NCBI RefSeq assembly: GCF_014697625.1
Contig: NZ_JACJSG010000033.1
Coordinates: 1 to 64,000, forward strand
DNA length: 64,000 nucleotides
Direction: 5' to 3'
Origin: Anabaena azotica FACHB-119
GTDB taxonomy: Bacteria > Cyanobacteriota > Cyanobacteriia > Cyanobacteriales > Nostocaceae
The notes under the pieces were generated by a model. The model worked only from the letters and a program-made list of their open reading frames with translations. It made no database searches and was not told where the DNA came from. The position numbers and the translations under genes are program-made. Below are positions 44,537 to 52,798 of this stretch, piece after piece (within the stretch, counting starts at the first letter, position 1; every line of letters starts with the position of its first letter).

Positions 44537-45691
44537 TTAACTCAAACCTCTAATATCTCTGAAAACGGCTTGTATATGTTTGAGTGTACGTAGGTTTTCT
44601 GCTGGACTACCTATAGTAATTCTTAGTCCGCCGCTAATTTGGCGTACTAAAGTTCCGTAATTCCTGAGTTGTTGATGTAGGTTTTGTAATGTAGCGGCTG
44701 ATGAAGTTTCATCATTTGATTTGAGTCGTAGGAAGATAAAGTTGGCTGCACTTTCGGCAATGATTAATTCTGGATGGTTAGAGAAAGCGGTGATAAGTTT
44801 GGCGCGTTCGTCTAGGGTTTGGGGAATTGACTCTAGTAAGGTAGCACGATTTTGTAAGGCAACTAGGGCGGACGCAATTGAGAAGCTAGGTAGATTGTAG
44901 GGTAAGCGGACTTTTTCTAAAATAGCGATCGCCTCTGGATGAGCGACACAATAGCCAACGCGCATGGCTGCTAGTCGGAAAGCTTTGGAAAAGGTACGTA
45001 AAATTACCCAATTAGGACGTTGTAATAATTCACTAACTAGGGTATTTTGACTAAATTCAAAGTAAGCTTCGTCAATGACTACTAAAATCTGTTCACTCAG
45101 ACTTTTCAACCATGTCAACTCATTTGCTGTTAAAGGGTTGGCTGTTGGGGAATTGGGATGAACGACAAACACCACCCGAAGGGGAGGATTTTGAGTTTGG
45201 CTGATAGCGGCTTGGGCTGCTGTTAAGTCAATTTCAAAAGTGCTAGAATTCCTAGATACAGATACTACAGGGATACCTAAAGTTTGTGCCAAAATCCCGT
45301 ACATAGAAAAAGTGGGATTGGCGACTAAAATTGACCCTTCTCCCCCTAAACAAGTAGCAATTAATAAAGACCGAATTAACTCATCCGAACCGTTACCGAC
45401 AGAGATATTAGCGGTGGTAAAAGGGGATGATGAAAGATTAGCTGACTCATTGACATATTCGGCGATCGCAGTTTTCAACGCCTCATGTCCGCCATCAGGA
45501 TAACGATTATTTTCGATTACCTCCGCAAAAGTCCAGGCCAGCTTTTGTTTTAACTCAGGTGGCAAATCGTAAGGGCTTTCATTGGTATCCAGCCGATCTA
45601 ATTGGGCTGGGACGGCTGCGGCTGTATCGCTGCTGGGGTGGGGTTTGTAGGCGTTAAGTTGGGCTAAATCTGAGCGGATGAAAGGAAGCAT
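44537..45691 (-). CDS. hisC: histidinol-phosphate aminotransferase
   Basis: 384 residues, the family's usual length. PLP aminotransferase fold type I: LDTNESPYDLPPELK at the N-terminus, DEAYFEF, and the Schiff-base lysine in ILRTFSKAFRLAAMRVGY. It converts imidazole acetol phosphate to histidinol phosphate with glutamate. Related aminotransferases acting on aromatic or cobalamin precursors exist, so the substrate is inferred from overall pattern. Its ATG is followed upstream, 8 bp away, by eight STRR heptamers, so no normal ribosome-binding site is visible. Confidence 0.9.
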   Translation of the reverse strand: MLPFIRSDLAQLNAYKPHPSSDTAAAVPAQLDRLDTNESPYDLPPELKQKLAWTFAEVIENNRYPDGGHEALKTAIAEYVNESANLSSSPFTTANISVGNGSDELIRSLLIATCLGGEGSILVANPTFSMYGILAQTLGIPVVSVSRNSSTFEIDLTAAQAAISQTQNPPLRVVFVVHPNSPTANPLTANELTWLKSLSEQILVVIDEAYFEFSQNTLVSELLQRPNWVILRTFSKAFRLAAMRVGYCVAHPEAIAILEKVRLPYNLPSFSIASALVALQNRATLLESIPQTLDERAKLITAFSNHPELIIAESAANFIFLRLKSNDETSSAATLQNLHQQLRNYGTLVRQISGGLRITIGSPAENLRTLKHIQAVFRDIRGLS

Positions 45692-45698
45692 AATTTTT

Positions 45699-45754
45699 AG
45701 TCAATAGTCAATAGTCAATAGTCATTAGTCATTAGTCATTAGTCATTAGTCAAC
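45699..45754. repeat. STRR, AGTCAAT/AGTCATT heptamers upstream of hisC
   Basis: Three AGTCAAT, four AGTCATT and one AGTCAAC unit, starting 8 bp before the hisC ATG. A second array (TGGACTA, 45775-45809, five units) follows. They fill the gap to the YqiA-like gene. Confidence 0.9.
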
Positions 45755-45774
45755 AGTAAAACACTAAAAGGTTT

Positions 45775-45809
<35 letters not shown>

Positions 45810-45812
45810 AGT

Positions 45813-46466
45813 TCATATTTTACCGCTTTCGGGTAACTGGCAGAATAGGCTGATTGCTTGCCAGATTTCTTCCATGACATTTCCTAAAGCATGGTCGCTG
45901 TCGAGTTCTACTAATTCTACCCAAGGACGGTAACGAGCAAAATCGCGGCTGGCTGTGATGGGAATGACTTCATCTTGTTTGCCATGCAGAATCAAGGTAG
46001 GGATGGGGCGTTGTAAGGTGTGTTCTTGGTATTGAGCTGCATCTGTGACGAAATTGTAACTTAGGGGGAGAGATTTTCCTTCGCCATAGTGGTATACTTG
46101 ATAATTACCTTGTTGTTGCCAAAGTTGTATGGCTTCCTCTCCCAGTTTGGGCAACCAATGGGAGAGAAAGGCAAATGCTGGCGCGAGTAAAACTAGGCGT
46201 TGCACTTGTGAATATTGCTGTGCTAGATGAGCAGCAGTTAAACCTCCTAAACTGGAACCAATGAGTGTGACTGGCACAGAATTATCAGGGAAAAGTGCAG
46301 CTACTTGCTGAATTTGGCGCGTAATTGTTAACCCAGAAAACCCGCCTGTATTGAGATCAGGAATTGTTAGCTGTGTGTGAATTTGGGCAAACCGCTTGTT
46401 AATATCTTGCGCTTTCGCAGATTGAGGGCTTGAGGCAAAGCCGTGGAGGTAGATGTATTTGGTCAC
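45813..46466 (-). CDS. YqiA/UPF0227-type alpha/beta hydrolase (esterase)
   Basis: 217 residues from a GTG. Early YIYLHGFASSPQSAKAQ with the HGF oxyanion motif, the nucleophile elbow LIGSSLGGLTAAHLA, an Asp in LHGKQDEVIP and His in LDSDHALGN complete a catalytic triad. Cytosolic; acts on short acyl esters in relatives. STRR DNA (GGGGACT type) directly precedes the GTG, leaving no visible Shine-Dalgarno. An operon with the glutathione reductase gene upstream (84-bp gap filled by STRRs) is possible. Confidence 0.83.
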   Translation of the reverse strand: MTKYIYLHGFASSPQSAKAQDINKRFAQIHTQLTIPDLNTGGFSGLTITRQIQQVAALFPDNSVPVTLIGSSLGGLTAAHLAQQYSQVQRLVLLAPAFAFLSHWLPKLGEEAIQLWQQQGNYQVYHYGEGKSLPLSYNFVTDAAQYQEHTLQRPIPTLILHGKQDEVIPITASRDFARYRPWVELVELDSDHALGNVMEEIWQAISLFCQLPESGKI

Positions 46467-46485
46467 GGGGACTGGGGACAGATCA

Positions 46486-46551
46486 ATTCAAAATTCAAAA
46501 TTCAAAATGAAAGAATCCTGACAACTGATAACTGATAACTGATAACTGATT
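46486..46551. repeat. STRRs, ATTCAAA and ACTGATA heptamers
   Basis: Three ATTCAAA units (46486-46506) and four ACTGATA/T units (46524-46551). They run into the glutathione reductase stop codon at 46550. Confidence 0.88.
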
Positions 46552-47953
46552 AACGCATTGTGACAAATTCCTCGGCGGCGGAGGGATGAATACCGACGGT
46601 AGCATCGAAGTCTTTTTTTGTTGCTCCCATTTTGACAGCGATCGCTACACCTTGGATAATTTCCGCAGCATCTTCACCCACCATGTGAGCGCCTAAAACT
46701 TTATCGGTGTTGACATCAACTACCAATTTCATCATGGTTCGCTCTTGTTTGCCTGTGAAACTATGGTACATGGGGCGGAAGCGGGTACGATAGATTTTGA
46801 TAGCATCATCACCGAATTTTGCTCTGGCTTCCGCTTCTGTTAGCCCGACTGTGGAGGCTTGGGGATTGGAAAATACGGCAGTGGGGACGGTTTGATGGCT
46901 GAACTCTCGGCGGTTGTTGCCAAATTCGCTATCGGCAAAGGCGCGACCTTCGCCAATGGCTACGGGGGTTAGGTTTAAGCGGTCGGTGACATCGCCCACA
47001 GCATAGATATTGGGTTGGCTGGTTTGGCTGTATTCGTTCACAGCAATGGCACTTGCGGTACTGTATCCTGGCCCTTCTATAGCAGCGCCAACGACTTCCA
47101 CACCAGCATTTTCCAAGCCTAGCCCTTCTACGTTGGGGACTCGACCTGTGGCTACTAAAAATACATCGGCAATAATTGGTTCTTGATTTTCCCCAGATAA
47201 GCTGATTTTTAAACCTTCTGGGACTTGTTCAACAGCCGTCACTACGTTATTATGAATAATCCGAATACCGTGATTTATCATACCTTCTTGAATATCGGTA
47301 CGGATGTCTTCATCAAACCCTTTTAATATTTTGTCCCCTCTGGTAATTTGGGTGACTTCCGAACCCAAACCGCGCATGACACCAGCAAATTCTGTACCGA
47401 TGTATCCAGAACCGATAATGGCAATGTGTTTTGGTTGTGTTTTCAGGTGAAATATTTCGTTGGAGGTGATGCCATATTCCATCCCTGGTAGGTCTGGTTT
47501 AACGGGACGACCACCAACGGCGATTAATATTTTATCGGCGGTATATTTGCGATGACCTCCGGTCGGTCGTAGACCATCGCCTACTTCCACTGTATGAGGG
47601 TCTACCAAGGTAGCACGACCTGAGATTAGTTCCACACCTGCCTTTTCTAGGAAGCTGATGTGCAGTTTTGACAGTCGCCGGACTTCCTTATCTATAGATG
47701 TAATAAAATGTTCCCAATTTAATTCTGCTTTCCCCACTTGCCAACCATAGCCTGCTGCGTCCTCAAACAAAGCCGGAAACTGAGAACCATAAACCATGAG
47801 TTTTTTCGGTACACAACCGCGAATGACACAGGTTCCCCCTACTAGGTCATTTTCGGCGATCGCAACTTTCGCCCCATAGCTTGCAGCCCGCTTGGAAGCA
47901 GCCAAACCCCCAGAACCAGCACCGATGACGAACAAGTCGTAATCAAAATTCAT
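46550..47953 (-). CDS. gor: glutathione reductase
   Basis: 467 residues. FAD-binding GAGSGGLAASKRAA (11-24), redox-active Cys42/Cys47 in GGTCVIRGCVPKK, the NAD(P)H-binding IIGSGYIGTEFAGVMRGLGS, the second FAD motif NIYAVGDVTDRLNLTPVA and the C-terminal active-site HPSAAEE. It reduces oxidised glutathione and protects against reactive oxygen. Cyanobacterial enzymes of this kind are usually somewhat shorter; the extra residues 125-135 (GDGLRPTGGHR) come from a palindromic repeat at 47549-47580. AGGT precedes the ATG. Confidence 0.95.
   Translation of the reverse strand: MNFDYDLFVIGAGSGGLAASKRAASYGAKVAIAENDLVGGTCVIRGCVPKKLMVYGSQFPALFEDAAGYGWQVGKAELNWEHFITSIDKEVRRLSKLHISFLEKAGVELISGRATLVDPHTVEVGDGLRPTGGHRKYTADKILIAVGGRPVKPDLPGMEYGITSNEIFHLKTQPKHIAIIGSGYIGTEFAGVMRGLGSEVTQITRGDKILKGFDEDIRTDIQEGMINHGIRIIHNNVVTAVEQVPEGLKISLSGENQEPIIADVFLVATGRVPNVEGLGLENAGVEVVGAAIEGPGYSTASAIAVNEYSQTSQPNIYAVGDVTDRLNLTPVAIGEGRAFADSEFGNNRREFSHQTVPTAVFSNPQASTVGLTEAEARAKFGDDAIKIYRTRFRPMYHSFTGKQERTMMKLVVDVNTDKVLGAHMVGEDAAEIIQGVAIAVKMGATKKDFDATVGIHPSAAEEFVTMR
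47549..47580. repeat. dispersed palindromic repeat inside gor
   Basis: GCGATGACC...CATCGC ends (47549-47554 and 47575-47580) around CCGGTCGG. It encodes about ten residues in a surface loop between the FAD and NADPH-domain strands. In frame. Confidence 0.6.
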
Positions 47954-48038
47954 AATAACCTAACATATTCTTATCGATACTCTAAATTTAACAGGGGATG
48001 GGGGACAGGGGACAGGGGACAGTGATGATGAATATTTT

Positions 48039-48086
48039 CTCCTCTGCTCCTCTGCTCCTCTGCTCCTCTGCTCCTCTGCTCCTCTG
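48039..48086. repeat. tandem octamer CTCCTCTG, six units
   Basis: An eight-base unit repeated six times between leuD and gor, next to GGGGACA heptamers (48001-48022). Confidence 0.9.
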
Positions 48087-48099
48087 CGTTTAAAAAAGT

Positions 48100-48708
48100 T
48101 TAACCGACAGCCAACTTACCCCAACCCACATAAGGTAACTTACTAGCCGTGACACGAACTTGCTCACTATTGGCTACCAACTGACCGCAAGCATCCCAAA
48201 CTCCTGTCGTGAAAGCTGTTCTCGTTCCTTCACTAATAGAAACTGGGGCAGTAAAATCATCAACTTCCACTTCCAGGTTTTCTAAATCTATAGTCACAAC
48301 TGCTTGAGGATTAGCAGCAACTAATTCTTGTATTTGTTTAACAATTACTGCCTCTGCCGTTACACAAGGTACACCTATTGCTACGCAATTACCGAAAAAG
48401 ATTTCTGCAAAGCTCTCACCGATAATCCCTTGTATACCCCATTTTGCCAAAGCTTGTGGCGCGTGTTCCCGTGATGAGCCGCAACCAAAGTTCCGGTTAA
48501 CTATTAAAATATTTGCACCTTGATACTGAGGTTGGTCAAAAGGATGTTCACCTTTTAAGGCTGTGCGGTCATCAATAAAAGCACCTTCACCCAACCCATC
48601 AAAGGTAATAGCTTTGAGATAACGTGCGGGAATGATGCGATCGGTATCTATATCATCACCCACTAAAGGTACACCACGACCTGTAATTTGTTTAACTTCG
48701 CTGACCAT
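48100..48708 (-). CDS. leuD: 3-isopropylmalate dehydratase small subunit
   Basis: 202 residues from the ATG at 48708 (VSEVKQITGRGVPLVGDDIDTDRIIPARYL). The frame stays open upstream to 48783, but that part is GGGGAAA-repeat DNA, encoding PFPLSPFPFP, and is rejected as coding. Family hallmarks: DIDTDRIIPARYLK, NFGCGSSREHAPQAL and the GE(S/T)FAEIFFGNC stretch. With LeuC it isomerises 2- to 3-isopropylmalate in leucine synthesis. Just downstream of leuC on the same strand, so an operon, with an unusual repeat-filled 101-bp spacer. Confidence 0.93.
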   Translation of the reverse strand: MVSEVKQITGRGVPLVGDDIDTDRIIPARYLKAITFDGLGEGAFIDDRTALKGEHPFDQPQYQGANILIVNRNFGCGSSREHAPQALAKWGIQGIIGESFAEIFFGNCVAIGVPCVTAEAVIVKQIQELVAANPQAVVTIDLENLEVEVDDFTAPVSISEGTRTAFTTGVWDACGQLVANSEQVRVTASKLPYVGWGKLAVG

Positions 48709-48741
48709 AATGATGATTTTTGATATTGGGGACTGGGGGAA

Positions 48742-48769
48742 GGGGAAAGGGGAAAGGGGAAAGGGGAAA
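48742..48769. repeat. STRR, four GGGGAAA heptamers between leuC and leuD
   Basis: It lies 34 bp upstream of the leuD ATG and is followed by ACTGATA-type units near 48779-48806. It separates the two leu cistrons. Confidence 0.9.
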
Positions 48770-48809
48770 TAAACTAATGACAACTGACAACTGATAACTG
48801 ATAACTGTC

Positions 48810-50213
48810 TTACAACAACTCTCGCACGTCTGCGACTTCACCCTTAATTGCAGCAGTGACGACCATTGCCGGACTCATTAGTAGGGTGCGACCGGAAGCT
48901 GAACCTTGTCTGCCTTTGAAGTTGCGGTTGGAGGAGGAGGCGCTAATTTGTCTTCCTTCTAGTTTGTCGGGGTTCATCGCCAAGCACATGGAACATCCGG
49001 GTTCGCGCCATTCAAAGCCGGCTGCTTGGAAGATTTTATCTAAACCTTCGGCTTCGGCGGCTTTTTTCACTCGTTCGGAACCGGGAACTACAAAAGCTTT
49101 GACTCCTGCGGCGACTTGGCGACCTTTGGCGATTTTGGCGGCTTCTTGCAGGTCACTGAGTCTTCCGTTGGTGCAGCTACCGATGAAGCACACATCAATT
49201 TTAGTGCCTTTAATCGGTTGACCTGGATATAAATCCATGTAACGATAGGCTTCTTCGGCTACGAAGCGGTCTTCTTCTGGTAGTTCTTCCGGCTTGGGAA
49301 TCAATTGGTTAACACCAATACCTTGACCGGGGGTAATTCCCCAGGTAACGGTGGGGGGAATATCGGCGGCGTTGAAGACTACTACATCATCATATTGGGC
49401 ATCGGCATCACTCTTGATGGACTCCCACCAAGCCACGGCTTGATCCCAGTCTGCGCCTTGGGGGGCAAAGTCTCTACCTTGGAGGTAATCGTATGTTACT
49501 TGATCGGGATTGACATAACCGCATCTTGCACCACCTTCAATGGCCATGTTGCAGACTGTCATCCGTTCTTCCATGCTCATCTGCTCAAATGTAGTACCTG
49601 CGTACTCATAGGCGTAACCAACTCCACCTTTCACGCCCAAGGTGCGGATGATGTGCAGGATGACATCTTTTGCGTATACGCCGGGGTTGAGTGTGCCGTT
49701 GACTTCAATTTTGCGGACTTTGAGTTTGGAGAGGGAGAGGGTTTGAGAGGCGAGAACGTCGCGCACTTGACTAGTACCAATACCAAATGCGATCGCACCA
49801 AATGCCCCATGACTGGATGTGTGGCTATCTCCACAAGCTATGGTCATCCCTGGTTGGGTAAGTCCCAGTTCCGGGGCGATGACGTGAACTATACCTTGGT
49901 TGCCGGAACCGATATTGTAAAAAGTTATGTTATTTTCTTGACAATTTTGCTCTAACGCTTGGATCATTTCTTCCGCCAAGCGATCGCCAAAGGGACGTGC
50001 TTGATTATCTGTGGGTACAATATGATCCACCGTCGCCACGGTACGCCCAGGAAATAGTACTTTTAAGTCTCGTTCCCGTAACATAGCAAAGGCTTGGGGA
50101 CTGGTGACTTCATGGATAAGGTGTAGCCCAATAAATAGCTGTGTCAGCCCTGAAGGAAGTGTACCAACAGTGTGTAATTCCCAAACTTTATCGAACAGAG
50201 TGCCTTTGCTCAT
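48810..50213 (-). CDS. leuC: 3-isopropylmalate dehydratase large subunit
   Basis: 467 residues. Aconitase superfamily: [4Fe-4S] cysteines in FIGSCTNGRLSDL and GCSMCLAMNPD, plus CGDSHTSSHGAFGAIAFGIGTS and DKVWELHTVGTLPSG at the N-terminus. It forms the isopropylmalate isomerase with LeuD, encoded 101 bp downstream on the same strand. Length is normal for bacterial LeuC. Confidence 0.96.
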   Translation of the reverse strand: MSKGTLFDKVWELHTVGTLPSGLTQLFIGLHLIHEVTSPQAFAMLRERDLKVLFPGRTVATVDHIVPTDNQARPFGDRLAEEMIQALEQNCQENNITFYNIGSGNQGIVHVIAPELGLTQPGMTIACGDSHTSSHGAFGAIAFGIGTSQVRDVLASQTLSLSKLKVRKIEVNGTLNPGVYAKDVILHIIRTLGVKGGVGYAYEYAGTTFEQMSMEERMTVCNMAIEGGARCGYVNPDQVTYDYLQGRDFAPQGADWDQAVAWWESIKSDADAQYDDVVVFNAADIPPTVTWGITPGQGIGVNQLIPKPEELPEEDRFVAEEAYRYMDLYPGQPIKGTKIDVCFIGSCTNGRLSDLQEAAKIAKGRQVAAGVKAFVVPGSERVKKAAEAEGLDKIFQAAGFEWREPGCSMCLAMNPDKLEGRQISASSSNRNFKGRQGSASGRTLLMSPAMVVTAAIKGEVADVRELL

Positions 50214-50299
50214 ACGTCAATCGTTAAATAACGAGTCAGAGTTTTTATAGTATCAAAAAAAAGTCCAACTTATTCTATAGAAGTTGATCAATCAACATC

Positions 50300-50386
50300 A
50301 GGCTAAACTTGTGCATGAGTGAAAAATATATCATCTGACTCATCGGCGTTTATCGGCGTACATCGGCGGTTAATTTTATTTAGCCT
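50300..50386. repeat. diverged family-C miniature element
   Basis: AGGCTAAA (50300-50307) and TTTAGCCT (50379-50386) form a perfect 8-bp inverted repeat. The interior contains three CATCGGCG(T/G) units in the same positions as ATCTGCGTT in other copies. No target duplication recognised. Confidence 0.5.
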
Positions 50387-50422
50387 TACTACTCAGCAAT
50401 AACACGGACTAATGCAAAAGCT

Positions 50423-51001
50423 TTAAGCAAAAATCGGCTGTAGATTCAGAATAAACCCAGGGAGGACATCTTCACCAGATAAACTTGTGGGAGACTGTAA
50501 AATTTCCGGTGCTTGATTTGGACGATAAATTATGACAACTTTATCTTTGGGATTAATTAGCCAGCCTAGTTGCAAGCCGTTGGCTAAGTATTCAACTATC
50601 TTCGCTTGAGTATCTTCTACATCATCAGTTTCCGAAACTAATTCCACCCCAAAATCAGGACATAGAGGTAAGAATTTTTTTCTTTGTTGTGGCGTAAGAG
50701 TATTCCATCTTTCCATTGTTACCCAAGAAGCATCAGGAGAACGAGTAGCACCGTTAGGAAGTTTAAAACCTGTGGAAGAATCAAAAGCTTTGCCTAAATT
50801 CTTTTGACTGTTCCAAAACCATGGTTGACCTAATAAGTCAAAGTTACGGTTTCCGGTTTCTCCCCCAGTGGGTGAGATGATGACTAATTCTCCTGTAGCA
50901 GTTAATTCCAAACGCAACTCTTGATTTACAGCTACAATTTGCTCAAATTCCTCATCTGTCAATTTGAGATGGGGAGGTAATTGTAAAGTGAAAGCAGTCA
51001 T
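50423..51001 (-). CDS. Uma2-family putative endonuclease
   Basis: 192 residues. Typical Uma2 (DUF820) order: LTDEEFEQIVAVNQELRLELTATGELVIISPTGGETG, ATRSPDASWVTMERW with the active-site Asp, FGVELVSETDDVEDTQAKIVEYLANGLQLGWLINP where E-x-x-S replaces the usual E-x-R/K, and VLPGF at the end. It has the PD-(D/E)XK fold, abundant in cyanobacteria; cellular role unclear. GGGAGGA precedes the ATG. Monocistronic. Confidence 0.88.
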   Translation of the reverse strand: MTAFTLQLPPHLKLTDEEFEQIVAVNQELRLELTATGELVIISPTGGETGNRNFDLLGQPWFWNSQKNLGKAFDSSTGFKLPNGATRSPDASWVTMERWNTLTPQQRKKFLPLCPDFGVELVSETDDVEDTQAKIVEYLANGLQLGWLINPKDKVVIIYRPNQAPEILQSPTSLSGEDVLPGFILNLQPIFA

Positions 51002-51130
51002 CTTCGATTCCTCCCTACAATTTGGGTTGTGTGTGCTGTAAATAGGGAAAATTAGCTTGTACTTCTACTTTAGGGATTTTACCTCAAGCCAGACAGTATA
51101 TTTTATGTAGTTACGCCAAAGGAAAATATT

Positions 51131-52090
51131 ATGTCTTGGATAGAATTAAGCCTCGATACAACAAATGAAGGAGTTGATTGGGTATGTACGCTAGTCGCTC
51201 AAACTATCGATATTGATGATATTTACATCACAGAATATACCCAAGTCAATCAGGAAGGTATTCAACCTGATAGTTGGGCATTTACAATTAACTTATACTT
51301 AGCTGATGATGTCCATTTAAGGACAAGTATAGATAAAATTTTCCAGTTGCTATCCCCCTTAGAACGTACAGGTATAGCAACAGCAATTCGCACAAATATA
51401 GTTGAGGATAAACTAACCAACGTAGAGAAACTCAACCCTGTTATTCATCAGATTGGTCAACGCTTTGTTGTACTGGCTCCTCATATACCTTATCAGCCAG
51501 AAACAACAGATGAAGTAATTTTAAGATTAAATAAAAGCTTCTCTTTTGGTAGCGGGTTTCATCCTGCAACAATTCTTAGTCTCAAATTGATTGAGCGATA
51601 TATCCTCCCTGGAATGAATACGCTTGATTTAGGCTCAGGTTCAGGTATTCTCAGTGTGGCGATGGCAAAATTAGGCGCAACTGTTTTAGCACTGGATAAT
51701 GATATTGTTGCTGTGCAAGCAACTCAGGATGCTGTTATGCTTAATCAGGTTGAACAACAAGTTACAGTCCAGGCTGGTAGTTTGGGGTCTGGTAGCGATT
51801 TAGGACATTGGATGAACGAAGCAATTATAGATGATGTGCCAACAATTCAGCCCACAAAAAGCTTTGATTTAATAGTTGCAAATATCTTGGCACGAGTTCA
51901 TGTCGCTCTCGCTGATGACTTCCAGTCGGCGCTGCGTCAAACAGATGCACATAAAGGACTATTAATTGCATCTGGTTTTACTGTTGATCATGAGGAAAAT
52001 GTTGCTACTGCTTTCACCAATGCTGGGTTCGAGTTTGTTGATTGTGAGCGATTAAATGAATGGGTTGCATTTGTTTATAATCTGCTGTAG
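51131..52090 (+). CDS. PrmA-like methyltransferase (ribosomal L11 methyltransferase family)
   Basis: 319 residues. The N-terminal 100 residues resemble the PrmA substrate-binding domain (MSWIELSLDTTNEGVDWVCTLV). The SAM part has FSFGSGFHPATILSLKLIE (PrmA: FGTGxHPTT), TLDLGSGSGILSVAMAKLG, ALDNDIVAVQA and NILARVHVALADDF (N-I-L-A). It may be the bona fide L11 methyltransferase or a paralog; FGSGFHPA differs from the canonical motif. Cytosolic. It overlaps the 3' end of the convergent zinc-ribbon gene. Confidence 0.8.
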   Translation: MSWIELSLDTTNEGVDWVCTLVAQTIDIDDIYITEYTQVNQEGIQPDSWAFTINLYLADDVHLRTSIDKIFQLLSPLERTGIATAIRTNIVEDKLTNVEKLNPVIHQIGQRFVVLAPHIPYQPETTDEVILRLNKSFSFGSGFHPATILSLKLIERYILPGMNTLDLGSGSGILSVAMAKLGATVLALDNDIVAVQATQDAVMLNQVEQQVTVQAGSLGSGSDLGHWMNEAIIDDVPTIQPTKSFDLIVANILARVHVALADDFQSALRQTDAHKGLLIASGFTVDHEENVATAFTNAGFEFVDCERLNEWVAFVYNLL

Positions 52091-52265
52091 CAACATTTTC
52101 ATATCTCAGCCACCTGGGTTTATCAATTAGTCTACAGAACAACTCTTCATAACTTGTCTGTTGTAAAACTGGCATTTCTTGCCAACATTTTCGACAAAAA
52201 AAGTAGACCTCACGACTGCGAATTTGCCGTAAAAGCCGAGTAGAACAGCAAGGACAATTATTCAT
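52014..52265 (-). CDS. small zinc-ribbon protein
   Basis: 83 residues. MNNCPCCSTRLLRQIRSREVYFFCRKCWQEMPVL has C-x2-C...C-x2-C spacing of a zinc ribbon and recalls short cyanobacterial proteins of unknown role. The C-terminal 40 residues are less conserved-looking. The 3' end overlaps the PrmA-like gene by 77 bp in the opposite direction, which is unusual but compatible with both being real. Confidence 0.6.
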   Translation of the reverse strand: MNNCPCCSTRLLRQIRSREVYFFCRKCWQEMPVLQQTSYEELFCRLIDKPRWLRYENVATADYKQMQPIHLIAHNQQTRTQHW

Positions 52266-52798
52266 GATGCTTAAAAGTTATAAAAAGAAATTTCAAAAAA
52301 TGTAACGTTATGTAACCAACCCTTTAGTTACCTAACTATTTCCATAATTATGTCTTTACTCAGGAATATCTTCAGTAGAATTACGCAAAATAATATAAAG
52401 ATTATTGAAGCTATAAATTAATTAAGTACAATTGCTTATGTGATTTCTAGAAGTCCCTAACAGCAGGCTCAGATGCACCAAAAAGAAACAGTTCAGTTAA
52501 GATCCCCCCACCTGCGGCGACCCCCTTAAAAAGAAGATCAGATTTAACTAGGACATAACCTCGATATGAGATTCTATTGATAAACAAAGGGGACAAGTAA
52601 AACTTCATGGGCTTCAGTACATCGCAGGTGACAGAGTTAAAAGTCTTTTATAGCCGTCGTCACGTAGGTTAGGACTTTCAGAGCTTGAATGGTAGGAATA
52701 GTAAGACTTGACCTCCTGCTATACTGTCTAGGTTTTCTGATTTCCTAATGTCCTCACTTTCTTGGCTATTGCTAGAATTCTTTATTCAAAGGAGGATC
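52266..52798. other. intergenic region before the ABC transporter genes
   Basis: No gene recognised in about 530 bp. An A/G-rich AAAGGAGGATC (52788-52798) is the ribosome-binding site for the ATPase gene at 52799. Confidence 0.5.

Noticed and set aside
48709..48783. N-terminal extension of LeuD (PFPLSPFPFP)
   Set aside because: It is translated GGGGAAA repeat; the conserved protein begins at the ATG at 48708.
49305..49955. 216-codon plus-strand frame opposite leuC
   Set aside because: Mirror of the strongly conserved leuC coding frame; codon-bias shadow, no domain.
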